Under the pieces are notes generated by a model that saw nothing but the letters and a program-made list of their open reading frames with translations, was not told the DNA's origin and did not search any database. Positions 14,957-23,078 of a DNA stretch of 34,847 nucleotides are shown here, piece after piece. This DNA comes from an uncultured Flavobacteriales bacterium (lineage in GTDB: Bacteria > Bacteroidota > Bacteroidia > Flavobacteriales_D > Parvicellaceae). The stretch spans positions 1 to 34,847 of the forward strand of contig CAJWDP010000034.1 of NCBI GenBank assembly GCA_913030835.1, written 5' to 3'. The position numbers were made by a program, and so were the translations under genes. Position 1 is the first letter of the stretch; every line of letters begins with the position of its first letter.

Positions 14957-15345
14957 CGGCACTGCTCTTACTTACTTTTATGTGGTCATCACTTTTCGCA
15001 CAGACAACAGGAACCATAAAAATCAGAAAAGATCGGGACACGATTCACCCAATTGTATATTTCGCAGATCAGGATAGCGGGCCATTGAAATTGCGTGGGT
15101 TTTTGATCGACAAATGCCTTGAACCAACCTACGGGGTAATCAATAGATTTGAAGTGATCATTGAGGACAATAATGGAGAGTGGCAGCTCCTAAAGAATGA
15201 ATCAGGATGCTTTTCCGGAGAAAACTACAATTCATTGGAAATGCTGGGGAATGGAACCCACATCGAATTCATCAACATAATCGGAAACAATGAGAAAGGT
15301 AAGGAGATCATCTATCCGGGAATGAAATTTGTAATACGTAAATGA
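14938..15345 (+). CDS. Small secreted protein of the sigma-factor operon, GldM C-terminal-like pattern
   Basis: A 135-residue protein with a signal peptide ending SLFAQ (about 1-22). The mature start TTGTIKIRKDRD resembles the GTI(T/S)VKKE start of two operon neighbours. The rest, RFEVIIEDNNGEW...SGCFSGENYNSLEMLGNGTHIEFINI...YPGMKFVIRK, has the strand-and-glycine pattern of the C-terminal domain of the gliding/T9SS protein GldM. That similarity is my reading by eye, not a search result. It overlaps the preceding gene by 19 bp and the next by ATGA. Confidence 0.6.
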   Translation: MHGSKLTALLLLTFMWSSLFAQTTGTIKIRKDRDTIHPIVYFADQDSGPLKLRGFLIDKCLEPTYGVINRFEVIIEDNNGEWQLLKNESGCFSGENYNSLEMLGNGTHIEFINIIGNNEKGKEIIYPGMKFVIRK

Positions 15346-15719
15346 CTATGAAAAAATTAATAACGCTTTGGCTTTGTATCGCTTGCATTTCGGTGTGGGG
15401 ACAGTCGGACGAATCAGATCAGCTTGATTATGGATTCAACGGCATCTGGAATTCGGGAAATGTATCCCTTGATTCACTTCACACATGCCTGGAAGTAAAA
15501 AATGGAACCTTGGCCTCATTCAAAATGATCCTAATGCTCAACAACGGAGCAAAAGTCTTACAATTCAATGAAGCAGGCAAATGCTTTAGTGATAAAGCTC
15601 TGGAAGCACTAAAAACTTGTTCTGAAGGAACTCAGGTGATGTTTAGCGAAGTTATGCAAGTACAAGATAATGGTGGGCGAAGTAAAGTAAAGGGCAAAAG
15701 CTATATTGTGGTACAATGA
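15342..15719 (+). CDS. Small secreted protein of the sigma-factor operon
   Basis: A 125-residue protein with a signal peptide (MTMKKLITLWLCIACISVWGQ). ATG codons at 15342 and 15348 are both possible; the first is coupled to the previous stop by ATGA. The mature domain has two cysteines in TCLEVKNGTL and GKCFSDKAL plus a third in TCSEGTQVMFSEV. It follows the same CFS...GT.v.F.. pattern as the protein before it, so the two are probably related. No enzyme motif is visible. It ends in an ATGA overlap with the next gene. Confidence 0.6.
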   Translation: MTMKKLITLWLCIACISVWGQSDESDQLDYGFNGIWNSGNVSLDSLHTCLEVKNGTLASFKMILMLNNGAKVLQFNEAGKCFSDKALEALKTCSEGTQVMFSEVMQVQDNGGRSKVKGKSYIVVQ

Positions 15720-16225
15720 TTCGATTCGTTTTTCTTTTTGTAGGCATTAATTTGGTTTGCACGTTGTTTGCGCAAACAGAGCTTGAAAAATCCGGAACAA
15801 TTTCCGTGAAAAAAGAAGAACACTCATTAACAGGGCTGTATCAAAAAATAGTGGTTTACGACAATAAATCGATCATTGAAGCGGCTTCATTAAAAAACGT
15901 ACGACCTGACCGGCAGCATTCAGAAGTCTATTTCTACTTCCTTCCAAACGGAATGATTTATCAAATTGAATCCAAGCAATCTGCACGTGCCATTCTTCAG
16001 GAAATCAAAACAGATCCGGCTAAATTAAGACCAGTCCTGGCGTCTTATGGGTTGAAAGACTCAATACTTGTTATCACCCCTTTTCAAGAATCCTTAACCC
16101 GTGAATTGGAGCCAACCAGTGCGTATTTTGAAGGAATGGTTTCCGGAGATCAATTATTTCTTACTAAAAAAAACACATTAAGTGTTACCGTATTTAGACG
16201 GGTAGACGAAGAACGACGAAAGTAA
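15716..16225 (+). CDS. Small secreted protein of the sigma-factor operon (GTISVKKE type)
   Basis: A 169-residue protein with a signal peptide ending LFAQ (about 1-20). The mature protein begins TELEKSGTISVKKEEHS and contains SEVYFYFLPNGMIYQIES, matching the GTITVKKE and YFYFL features of the protein at 14429-14956 at similar spacing. The C-terminus MVSGDQLFLTKKNTLSVTVFRR also parallels that protein. This suggests two copies of one unnamed family in the operon. It is the last gene; no clear terminator follows before the hydrolase gene. Confidence 0.6.
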   Translation: MIRFVFLFVGINLVCTLFAQTELEKSGTISVKKEEHSLTGLYQKIVVYDNKSIIEAASLKNVRPDRQHSEVYFYFLPNGMIYQIESKQSARAILQEIKTDPAKLRPVLASYGLKDSILVITPFQESLTRELEPTSAYFEGMVSGDQLFLTKKNTLSVTVFRRVDEERRK

Positions 16226-16251
16226 ATCTTAACAAATTTAGAAGCACAAAA

Positions 16252-16259
16252 TAGTTTTG
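16252..16259 (+). promoter_or_regulatory. -7 box upstream of the alpha/beta hydrolase gene
   Basis: TAGTTTTG matches TAnnTTTG exactly and lies about 80 bp before the hydrolase start. No good -33 TTTG was found at 17-20 bp, so this is a weak call resting on the -7 element alone. Confidence 0.3.
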
Positions 16260-16340
16260 ACCTTCAAGGCTAAAACAGTAGATTTAGACTCCCCTATTCG
16301 ATGTTCATTGCATTGGAACAATAAACAAATTGGTTGATTC

Positions 16341-17255
16341 ATGAGTTATTCAAACTTTAAATTTAGCGGATACAATAAATTCGAGCTTGTGGGCTATTCT
16401 TGGCACTGTGAAAATCCTAAAGCCATCGTCATCATCATACACGGAATGAGCGAACATGCCGCTCGATACGACGACTTTTCGAACTTTCTTACCACAAATG
16501 GGCTTTCGGTTTATGCGTCTGACTTAAGAGGACATGGAAAGACCGCTGAAACTCCTGAGAATGTGGGACTTTTCGCTATGGAAAATGGTTGGGAAAAGGT
16601 CATTCAGGATCAAAGAGCTTTAATTTCTTATGTCGAATCCAAAAGTGATCTTCCCATTTTTATTCTCGGTCATTCCATGGGTTCTTTCCTAGCAAGATCA
16701 GTCAGTTTTTCCGGTGAGAACCGTATTGCTGGCTATCTCCTTTCGGCCACAGCGGGTGATCCCGGATTTTTAGGTAGAGCAGGCAAAATTATTGCGTCCG
16801 TTAACAGCAAATGGATGGGCAAAAAAAATCGATCTAAGCTCCTTGATAAACTGGCATTTGGTGATTTCAATAAAAAAATTGAAAATCCAAATACCGTTAA
16901 GGATTGGCTATCCAGAGATCCTGAAATAGTCCAAAAATATGTCAATGACCCCTTTTGTATGCAAGTATTTATGTCTCAATTCTTTACCGACCTTTTAGAG
17001 GGCATCCTTAGCATAAATTACACGACCAATATTCAGAATATGGCCAGAGTTCCCTATTTGCTTTTTGCAGGCAATATGGATCCTGTTGGAGAATATGGAA
17101 AAGGGGTAGAAAAGGTGCACCGAATGATGCTCAATACTAAACACGATGTAGAGCTTAACATGTACGACGGTGGAAGGCATGAAATGCTAAATGAAATCAA
17201 TAAGGAAGAGGTTTATCATGACATTCTGAATTGGATGAACAACAAATTAATTTGA
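16341..17255 (+). CDS. Alpha/beta hydrolase, monoacylglycerol lipase-like (Hydrolase_4)
   Basis: A 304-residue cytoplasmic hydrolase. The oxyanion region IIIHGMSEHAARYD (31-44), DLRGHGKT (61-68) and the nucleophile elbow GHSMGS with Ser112 are typical of the monoacylglycerol lipase/lysophospholipase group. The acid Asp247 (GNMDPVGEYG) and His280 (YDGGRHEMLNE) complete the triad. Length is usual for the family. The natural ester is not known. The glutamine amidotransferase gene starts 3 bp after its stop, so they share a transcript. Confidence 0.85.
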   Translation: MSYSNFKFSGYNKFELVGYSWHCENPKAIVIIIHGMSEHAARYDDFSNFLTTNGLSVYASDLRGHGKTAETPENVGLFAMENGWEKVIQDQRALISYVESKSDLPIFILGHSMGSFLARSVSFSGENRIAGYLLSATAGDPGFLGRAGKIIASVNSKWMGKKNRSKLLDKLAFGDFNKKIENPNTVKDWLSRDPEIVQKYVNDPFCMQVFMSQFFTDLLEGILSINYTTNIQNMARVPYLLFAGNMDPVGEYGKGVEKVHRMMLNTKHDVELNMYDGGRHEMLNEINKEEVYHDILNWMNNKLI

Positions 17256-17258
17256 TCC

Positions 17259-17828
17259 ATGAATAATTCGATCTTGATTGTTGACTGCGGCAGCTCAAAA
17301 GTCCCATTGATTGAATCCACTTTGACAGAATTTAATCAGGATTTCACCACAATACAAATGAATTCAGTTACTGCTGAATTGGCACTGTCGCACCAAGGAA
17401 TAATTGTAAGCGGAGCCCCCATATTAGTGACTAAAACCGACCCAAGTCCATTCTTAGATCAAATCAGGTTTTTACTCGATTACCCCCTACCTGTTTTGGG
17501 GATTTGTTTCGGACATCAGCTACTGGGCATGCTCCATGGCGCAAGGGCATTTGAGTGTGAGCCCGCCCGGTCAAATTTAATCGTTGAAAAACAAGCTGAG
17601 TCAATTTTATTTCAGGATATAACGGATTATACATTTAATCAGGATCACTGTGAGGCAATAGATTTACCCAAAGGATGGAAACATCTGGCTTCTTCCTCTA
17701 TTTGTCTAAACGAGGCTATGGAGCACCCTTCTAAATCTCTTTATGGCGTGCAATTTCACCCAGAGACTTCCAACAAGAACGGAGCACAACTGTTGAAAAA
17801 CTTCTGCAAAAGTTGTTCGACGTCTTAA
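17259..17828 (+). CDS. Stand-alone class I glutamine amidotransferase
   Basis: A 189-residue class I glutaminase domain with all triad residues: Cys83 in GICFGHQLLG, His167 and Glu169 in GVQFHPETS. It resembles the glutaminase half of GMP synthase, but there is no ATP-pyrophosphatase domain, so it either supplies ammonia to an unknown partner or acts as a free hydrolase. SGAP (51-54) forms the oxyanion region. It sits between an alpha/beta hydrolase (3-bp gap) and a SpmAB-like membrane protein (34-bp gap); neither is an obvious ammonia acceptor. Confidence 0.78.
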   Translation: MNNSILIVDCGSSKVPLIESTLTEFNQDFTTIQMNSVTAELALSHQGIIVSGAPILVTKTDPSPFLDQIRFLLDYPLPVLGICFGHQLLGMLHGARAFECEPARSNLIVEKQAESILFQDITDYTFNQDHCEAIDLPKGWKHLASSSICLNEAMEHPSKSLYGVQFHPETSNKNGAQLLKNFCKSCSTS

Positions 17829-17862
17829 TCAAGCCCTTTCTTTCTTTTTGCAAATTCGTTGT

Positions 17863-19524
17863 ATGGTCCTGAATTATATTTGGATTGGTTTCTTTCTTGT
17901 GGCATTCGTAGTTGCTGTCATGAAGCTGATTTACAGCTATTACCAGGAAGGAAATGCTGAAATTATTGGTGCCAGCCAAGAAATGATCGAGAAAAATCGC
18001 CATGTCTTTGGGGATATCGTTGATGCCATTTTTGAACGAGCTGAGCTGGGTTTTGAATTGTCTATCGGATTAACCGGAATTTTAGCATTGTGGCTTGGAA
18101 TCATGAAAATTGGTGAACAGGGAGGTGCTGTAAAAGCACTTTCCAAACTAGTTAATCCTTTGTTTTCCAGCATTTTCCCGAATATTCCGAAGAATCATCC
18201 TGCAAGTGGCTCAATGGTCATGAACTTTTGCGCCAATATGCTCGGATTAGACAATGCCGCCACTCCATTAGGGCTAAAAGCAATGGATCAACTTCAGGAT
18301 CTAAATCCAAAAAAAGACACAGCATCCAATGAACAGATCATGTTTTTAGTGCTGAACACGTCCGGTTTAACACTTATACCTGTAAGCATTCTTGCCCTTA
18401 GAACTGCTGCAGGATCAACAGATCCCACTTCAGTATTTTTACCCATTTTGATTGCCACGTATTTCAGCACCATTGCTGGACTAATTACCGTTTCCATCAT
18501 ACAGCGAATCAACCTATTTAAATGGGTGGTTCTAGCCTACATCGGTGGAGGAACTTTATTAATGGCGCTACTCATTTGGTTCCTTGGCGGACTCGATCAG
18601 GAATCATTGGGGGAATTTTCAAAAATCGCTTCAGGATCTTTGATTTTTTCTATCATCATTGGCTTTCTGCTTCTGGCAATCCGTAAAAAAGTGAATGTTT
18701 ATGAAGCATTCATTGAGGGCGCAAAAGATGGTTTTAATGTTGCAATCAAAATCGTCCCTTACCTCATTGCAATGCTCGTCGGAATTGGAGCCTTTACAGC
18801 ATCCGGTGCCATGGGTTGGCTCATTGACGGGCTGGCATGGGTGGTTTCATCAATCGGCATAGACACTGCATTTGTCGACTCTTTACCTACCGCCTTAATG
18901 AAACCATTAAGCGGAGGAGGAGCCAGAGCAATGATGGTAGAATCCTGGGGCAGCGAAGCAACTCTGGTTGACAGCTTTACCGGAAGACTCACCTCTATTC
19001 TTCAAGGATCTACAGAAACCACGTTTTACGTATTGGCCGTTTATTTCGGATCCGTTGGCATTAAGAAAACCCGATATGCCGTTAAAGCAGGGCTAATTGC
19101 GGATCTGGTGGGAATTGTTGTTGCTATTGTAGTGGGTTATCTGTTTTTTGGAGATCTGAAAGATCAGAACAAAGCTGATGCCTCAGCAGGTGCAGCTATA
19201 CAAATAGCCACCGATCTGAATTCCGGTGGATTTGAACGATTTGAGGGAATACCGCTTTCCGATAATGCAAATGCCTCTCTCGATTTCGGAGATTTTCTGA
19301 ATGAAAGAAGCACTTTTAGTGGAGAATTTACCATTGATACTGTATTCGCGAAAGATGCAGGTTTTATTCTCGAAACGCACTATGCCGATAGCAGAGCATA
19401 TTACAATGAACCTGTTCATGAAAAATACCTGCTTAGCTTAGAACGGGGAAAACTGTTATCCGTAAAATATTTTGGCAATATCCGACTGGAGAACCAATTG
19501 ATCCAGTTGAGACAGCAGAACTGA
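17863..19524 (+). CDS. SpmA/SpmB-like nucleoside-recognition (Gate) membrane protein with extra C-terminal domain
   Basis: A 553-residue polytopic membrane protein joining the two halves found separately as spore maturation proteins A and B. The SpmA-like half has NHPASGSMVMNFCANMLGL and DNAATPLGLKAM; the SpmB-like half has PLSGGGARAMMVESWG and GSTETTFYVLAVYFG. Both are nucleoside-recognition domains; the transported or sensed compound is unknown. Membrane helices end near residue 435 (VVAIVVGYLFFGDL). About 110 soluble residues follow (IQIATDLNSGGFERFEG to the end), which are not part of the family as I know it. I start at the ATG at 17863, not the in-frame TTG at 17848. Confidence 0.8.
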   Translation: MVLNYIWIGFFLVAFVVAVMKLIYSYYQEGNAEIIGASQEMIEKNRHVFGDIVDAIFERAELGFELSIGLTGILALWLGIMKIGEQGGAVKALSKLVNPLFSSIFPNIPKNHPASGSMVMNFCANMLGLDNAATPLGLKAMDQLQDLNPKKDTASNEQIMFLVLNTSGLTLIPVSILALRTAAGSTDPTSVFLPILIATYFSTIAGLITVSIIQRINLFKWVVLAYIGGGTLLMALLIWFLGGLDQESLGEFSKIASGSLIFSIIIGFLLLAIRKKVNVYEAFIEGAKDGFNVAIKIVPYLIAMLVGIGAFTASGAMGWLIDGLAWVVSSIGIDTAFVDSLPTALMKPLSGGGARAMMVESWGSEATLVDSFTGRLTSILQGSTETTFYVLAVYFGSVGIKKTRYAVKAGLIADLVGIVVAIVVGYLFFGDLKDQNKADASAGAAIQIATDLNSGGFERFEGIPLSDNANASLDFGDFLNERSTFSGEFTIDTVFAKDAGFILETHYADSRAYYNEPVHEKYLLSLERGKLLSVKYFGNIRLENQLIQLRQQN

Positions 19525-19583
19525 AAACCGTTTTAACTTTTCGTGTATTCTACAAGCAACCGAAAATTAGGTGTAACGCAGAT

Positions 19584-20687
19584 TTAAGGACAGTAAAACA
19601 TTTCACTTGTATACGCTAGCGAATCCGAGCAAAACTTGAGCCCGTTCGTATATTGCCCAACACAGAGCTCTTCAACAGAATTCTTTTTGAATTTAAACTT
19701 AGGATGAAGAGAAGATGGTCGATCCAAAACAACTTTTGACCGAGCAGAAAATATACCGATACCGTTTGTTACATTGGTGTAGGTCGGTCGTTCTGTAACT
19801 ATTCCAGAAACCGGTTGATTAATTTCTATAAATGTACTCAATTCATCATGAGCTGCCGTAAGCATGAATTCAATGTTCTGCACCACTCGTTTAGAAACGT
19901 TTGAAACATCAACCAAATTGGGATGCGTCTGCAAATACTCATAAAACACCTCACCGTTCACTACTTTTTCAAGCTGACCAATTCCATCAGCCGTAGCAGC
20001 TAATTGAGATCCCTGGTACCAATCAATGTATTTCTCTTCGCTTCCTCCACTGATAAAATGTTCTGTATAATGAAATCGCAAAGTCAGATCATAACGCTTG
20101 GCATCACTTCCTAACCCCCATTGAATTTTAAAGTTATCTACGTAATTTGCATTAGCCAATCCGGTTCCATTTTCAAATTCAACACCCGAAATCAATTGAT
20201 ACTTAAACAATGTGGCAAAATCAAAACTGCCGATCAACGATGTGGTTGCACTTACTGCCGGACGATTGTCATCAAATTCTGCTTTTAGGGTGTAGGTAGA
20301 AGTTGGGTCTAATGCACTTGGCACAAAATAATAGACCTTCTGCGAGTCGGTATAGAAAATACCACTATTCGGTTCCACCGGAACATACATTTCTTCCAAT
20401 GCCCAAACCATTCCCGTTGAATTTTCCTCCACCGTTACTGAAACGTTTTCGTAGGAAGTACAATCATTCATGGCGGCATACTCATAATTGTTTCCGTTGC
20501 CAAGAAAGGACTTATTTACCTTGACCCACTGAGTGTCCACAGTTTGATCTAAAACCCCGTAAACAACCGTAGTTTCAACGGGAATATTCAACTCAAAGTC
20601 TGTTGAACAGGACTCAAAAACGAGAACAAGTAACCCGATGAAACCTAAAACGATGATTTGAATGTTAGCACGACTTAATTTCTTCAT
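19584..20687 (-). CDS. Probable lipoprotein, DUF4249-like
   Basis: A 367-residue exported protein. The N-terminus is MKKLSRANIQ, a hydrophobic stretch, then FESC with Cys27 as the likely lipid-anchored residue (a relaxed lipobox, common in this phylum). The mature start FELNIPVETTVVYGVLDQTVDTQWVKVNKSFL and a later strand-rich body resemble DUF4249 proteins, which are often encoded beside TonB-dependent receptors; no such receptor is near. Function is unknown. It is convergent with the SpmAB-like gene and divergent from panB. Confidence 0.6.
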   Translation of the reverse strand: MKKLSRANIQIIVLGFIGLLVLVFESCSTDFELNIPVETTVVYGVLDQTVDTQWVKVNKSFLGNGNNYEYAAMNDCTSYENVSVTVEENSTGMVWALEEMYVPVEPNSGIFYTDSQKVYYFVPSALDPTSTYTLKAEFDDNRPAVSATTSLIGSFDFATLFKYQLISGVEFENGTGLANANYVDNFKIQWGLGSDAKRYDLTLRFHYTEHFISGGSEEKYIDWYQGSQLAATADGIGQLEKVVNGEVFYEYLQTHPNLVDVSNVSKRVVQNIEFMLTAAHDELSTFIEINQPVSGIVTERPTYTNVTNGIGIFSARSKVVLDRPSSLHPKFKFKKNSVEELCVGQYTNGLKFCSDSLAYTSEMFYCP

Positions 20688-20710
20688 TTATTCACTTTGA
20701 GAATCTGCTG

Positions 20711-20743
20711 CAAATGTAATGAACTGAGCGCATTTCGATACAA
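20711..20743 (-). promoter_or_regulatory. Promoter of the lipoprotein gene
   Basis: On the minus strand TACATTTG (20711-20718) is a perfect -7 element. TTG (20741-20743) lies 22 bp upstream, a slightly long spacer. The leader would be about 17-20 nt. Confidence 0.45.
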
Positions 20744-20902
20744 TTGTTTTACAAAAGGTCGAAATTGAGGTATTAAAGGCCCAAAATAACGAAGCGAAAA
20801 CCAAAGGCCCTATCTCTTCAACTATATGTACTTTTTGTAAATTCGCACTTGCTTATGGTGCCAGGTTTGGAATTCCATAGCCAAATTTAAGATAGATCGT
20901 TT

Positions 20903-21718
20903 ATGTCAACTTATAAAGAAGTAAAACGTATTACCACCCATGTCCTGCATGAAATGAAAGCAAGGGGCGAAAAAATCTCCATGCTAACAGCATACGACTA
21001 CTCAATGGCCAAAATCATAGATCACGCCGGAATTGATATCATACTTGTTGGTGATTCCGCTTCAAATGTAATGGCCGGGCACGAAACGACCTTGCCGATT
21101 ACCTTAAATGAAATGATCTATCATGCATCTTCGGTAGTGAGAGCGGTTAACCGAGCACTGGTCATTGTAGATTTGCCATTTGGCACCTACCAAGGTAATT
21201 CCATCGAGGCATTGAATTCAGCTATTCGAATCATGAAGGAATCCGGCGCCCATGGTGTTAAACTGGAGGGTGGCTCAGAAATCATTGAGTCTATAGAGCG
21301 AATTCTTTCAGCAGGTATCCCTGTAATGGGTCATCTGGGATTAACTCCTCAGTCTATCTACAAATTTGGAACTTATGTAGTTCGGGCGAAAGAGAACGAA
21401 GAAGCCAAAAAGTTAATTGAGGATGCACAATTACTTGAGCAAACAGGATGCTTTGGAATAATTCTGGAAAAAATACCGGCAGAATTGGCTGAAGATGTAT
21501 CTAAATCTCTAACCATGCCGGTTATTGGAATTGGAGCTGGAGCAGGATGCGACGGGCAGGTGCTTGTTAGCCACGATATGCTTGGAATAAACAACGATTT
21601 CAACCCCAGATTTCTTAGAAAATACCACAATCTATATCAGGAAATTTACGGAGCAGTCGGTGCATACATTGAAGACGTGCGTTCCGGCGACTTCCCAAAC
21701 AATAAAGAACAGTATTGA
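20903..21718 (+). CDS. panB: 3-Methyl-2-oxobutanoate hydroxymethyltransferase (PanB)
   Basis: A 271-residue cytoplasmic enzyme making ketopantoate from ketoisovalerate and methylene-tetrahydrofolate in pantothenate and CoA synthesis. It has [17 protein letters not shown] (27-43), the metal ligands Asp51 ([17 protein letters not shown]), Asp90 (VDLPFGTYQ) and Glu123 (KLEGG), and the catalytic-region Glu190 (ILEKIPAEL), then PVIGIGAG. Length matches the family. No other pan genes are adjacent. A near-consensus TACTTTTTG at 20829-20837 could be part of its promoter. Confidence 0.95.
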   Translation: MSTYKEVKRITTHVLHEMKARGEKISMLTAYDYSMAKIIDHAGIDIILVGDSASNVMAGHETTLPITLNEMIYHASSVVRAVNRALVIVDLPFGTYQGNSIEALNSAIRIMKESGAHGVKLEGGSEIIESIERILSAGIPVMGHLGLTPQSIYKFGTYVVRAKENEEAKKLIEDAQLLEQTGCFGIILEKIPAELAEDVSKSLTMPVIGIGAGAGCDGQVLVSHDMLGINNDFNPRFLRKYHNLYQEIYGAVGAYIEDVRSGDFPNNKEQY

Positions 21719-21783
21719 GTAGATTTTCACAAACTACTTCTCAAAGTAGAAAAGCGGCCATAAAAAATAAACACACTATTGTT

Positions 21784-21813
21784 TTTGATTTCTATTGAAA
21801 TCGTCTACATTTG
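21784..21813 (+). promoter_or_regulatory. Promoter of the rpsP-rimM-trmN6 operon
   Basis: TTTG (21784-21787), an 18-bp spacer and TACATTTG (21806-21813) form one of the two best matches to the Bacteroidota promoter in the window. Transcription would start near 21819, leaving a leader of about 80 nt. Confidence 0.7.
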
Positions 21814-21821
21814 CCGCCTCT

Positions 21822-21883
21822 GAGCCGAGATACTGTATCAATGGCTCGATAAATAACAGATTAATTAACCGGGTTTAGGACCC
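21822..21883 (+). promoter_or_regulatory. Structured 5' leader of rpsP
   Basis: Within the 80-nt leader, GAGCC (21822-21826) pairs with GGCTC (21843-21847), enclosing a second stem GATA/TATC with a CTG loop. A second small hairpin, GGGT/ACCC, is at 21871-21883. Ribosomal protein operons are often controlled through such leaders; binding of S16 here is only inference. Confidence 0.35.
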
Positions 21884-21900
21884 TTGTAAAACAATTAACA

Positions 21901-22545
21901 ATGGCAGTTAAGATAAGATTGCAAAGACACGGTAAAAAAGGAAAACCATTTTACCACATTGTAGCGGCAGACGCAAGAGCAAAAAGAGACGGTCGGTACA
22001 TCGAGAAAATCGGAACATACAATCCGAATACGAATCCAGCGAGCATAGACCTACAAATAGACCGAGCTGTAAATTGGTTGCAAAATGGTGCAATTCCAAC
22101 AGATACAGCAAGAGCAATCCTTTCCTACAAAGGAGCCCTCTACAAAAATCACTTATTAAATGGTGTTAAAAAGGGTGCATTTGACGAAAAGACAGCAGAG
22201 AAAAAATTCGAAGGCTGGTTGGCTGAGAAAACCGATAAGATTGCGAAACAAGCTGAAAAAATTGCAAAAGGAATTCAGTCCAAGAAAGATGAGCAATTAG
22301 CTACGGAGAAAGCACAGAGCGAGGCTAGAGCAAAAGAAATAGCAGAGAAAAATTCTGCAATGGCTGCTGAAGCTGCTGCCACTGAAGCTGAAACTGCTGA
22401 AGAAACAGTTGCTGAAGAAACAGTTGCTGAAGAAACAGCTGCTGAAGAAACAGCTGCTGAAGAAACAGCTGCTGAAGAAACAGCTACTGAAGAAACAGCT
22501 ACTGAAGAAACAGCTACTGAAGAAGAAGCTACTGAAGAAGAGTAA
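21901..22545 (+). CDS. rpsP: 30S ribosomal protein S16 with long acidic repeat tail
   Basis: A 214-residue protein whose first 80-85 residues are S16 ([46 protein letters not shown], then [25 protein letters not shown]), a 30S assembly protein. Bacteroidota S16 proteins often have a long Lys/Ala/Glu-rich tail, seen here from about 90 to 165. After it come about ten units of a five-residue repeat, (A/T)EET(A/V), to the end, which is unusual even for the phylum. rimM starts 2 bp after the stop. The operon has a strong consensus promoter and a structured leader. Confidence 0.95.
   Translation: MAVKIRLQRHGKKGKPFYHIVAADARAKRDGRYIEKIGTYNPNTNPASIDLQIDRAVNWLQNGAIPTDTARAILSYKGALYKNHLLNGVKKGAFDEKTAEKKFEGWLAEKTDKIAKQAEKIAKGIQSKKDEQLATEKAQSEARAKEIAEKNSAMAAEAAATEAETAEETVAEETVAEETAAEETAAEETAAEETATEETATEETATEEEATEEE
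22396..22542 (+). repeat. 15-bp tandem repeat coding (A/T)EET(A/V) in the rpsP tail
   Basis: Nine full copies of a 15-bp unit of the form GCTGAAGAAACAGCT, plus a shorter last one, run to the stop codon. The last base triplet changes GTT to GCT, and the first GCT to ACT, in blocks: two AEETV, four AEETA, two [14 protein letters not shown]. Such block structure points to recent expansion by slippage or unequal exchange. The repeat number probably varies between strains. Confidence 0.9.
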
Positions 22546-22547
22546 CG

Positions 22548-23078
22548 ATGAAAGTGGATGATTGCTTCGAGCTTGGTTCAATCATCAAGCCCCGCAGTTT
22601 TAAGGGAGAAGTGATCGTTTATTTGGATGTAGATCATCCTGAAGAATATTTGGAAATGGAATCGGTTTTCGTTCAATTGAACGAACAATTGGTTCCATTT
22701 TTTGTTGAACAAATTAGACCGATCAAAAAAAATCAGATTCGCGTTAAATTCGATGGAATTAACTCAGATGAAGAAGCAAAGCGAATTTTAAAAAAGAAGC
22801 TGTTTCTGCCCAACGAGACCAAAGCAAACCTGATAAGTAGCAACACTTATGAATCTTGCGTAGGATTCAATGTTGTAGATCAAAAACACGGAGATTTGGG
22901 GAAAATCACTGACTACGTAAAAAATAAGAGCAATCCGATTTTCGTTATTGAACACATTACCGGTCAGGAAATTTTTGTTCCCGCCGCAAGTGACTTGCTG
23001 GAAAAAATAGATGAAAAGAATAAAATTTTATATACGAACTGTCCCGATGGACTCATAGAGCTATACCTTGATGTCTGA
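22548..23078 (+). CDS. rimM: Ribosome maturation factor RimM
   Basis: A 176-residue 30S maturation factor that binds S19. The N-terminal beta domain has FELGSIIKPRSFKGEVIVYLDVDHPEEY and IRPIKKNQIRVKFDGINSDEEAKRIL; the C-terminal PRC-barrel part has GFNVVDQKHGDLGKITDYVKN and EIFVPAASDLLEKIDEKNKIL. Gene order rpsP-rimM is widely kept. It overlaps the next gene by 8 bp. Confidence 0.93.
   Translation: MKVDDCFELGSIIKPRSFKGEVIVYLDVDHPEEYLEMESVFVQLNEQLVPFFVEQIRPIKKNQIRVKFDGINSDEEAKRILKKKLFLPNETKANLISSNTYESCVGFNVVDQKHGDLGKITDYVKNKSNPIFVIEHITGQEIFVPAASDLLEKIDEKNKILYTNCPDGLIELYLDV

Noticed and set aside
17848-17862. TTG start giving five extra residues on the SpmAB-like protein
   Set aside because: The ATG at 17863 directly opens the first hydrophobic segment. 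The extra residues MQIRC add nothing recognisable.
21725-21750. Inverted repeat CTACTT/AAGTAG after panB
   Set aside because: A 6-bp stem followed by A and not T; too weak to call a terminator on either strand.
22396-22542. Regular repeats that might suggest a CRISPR array
   Set aside because: The 15-bp units are contiguous without spacers and stay in the rpsP reading frame.
22297-22581. Minus-strand frame rich in Phe, Ser and Cys
   Set aside because: It is the antisense reading of the rpsP tail repeats. The regular FFSSC pattern comes from the 15-bp DNA repeat, not from a gene.
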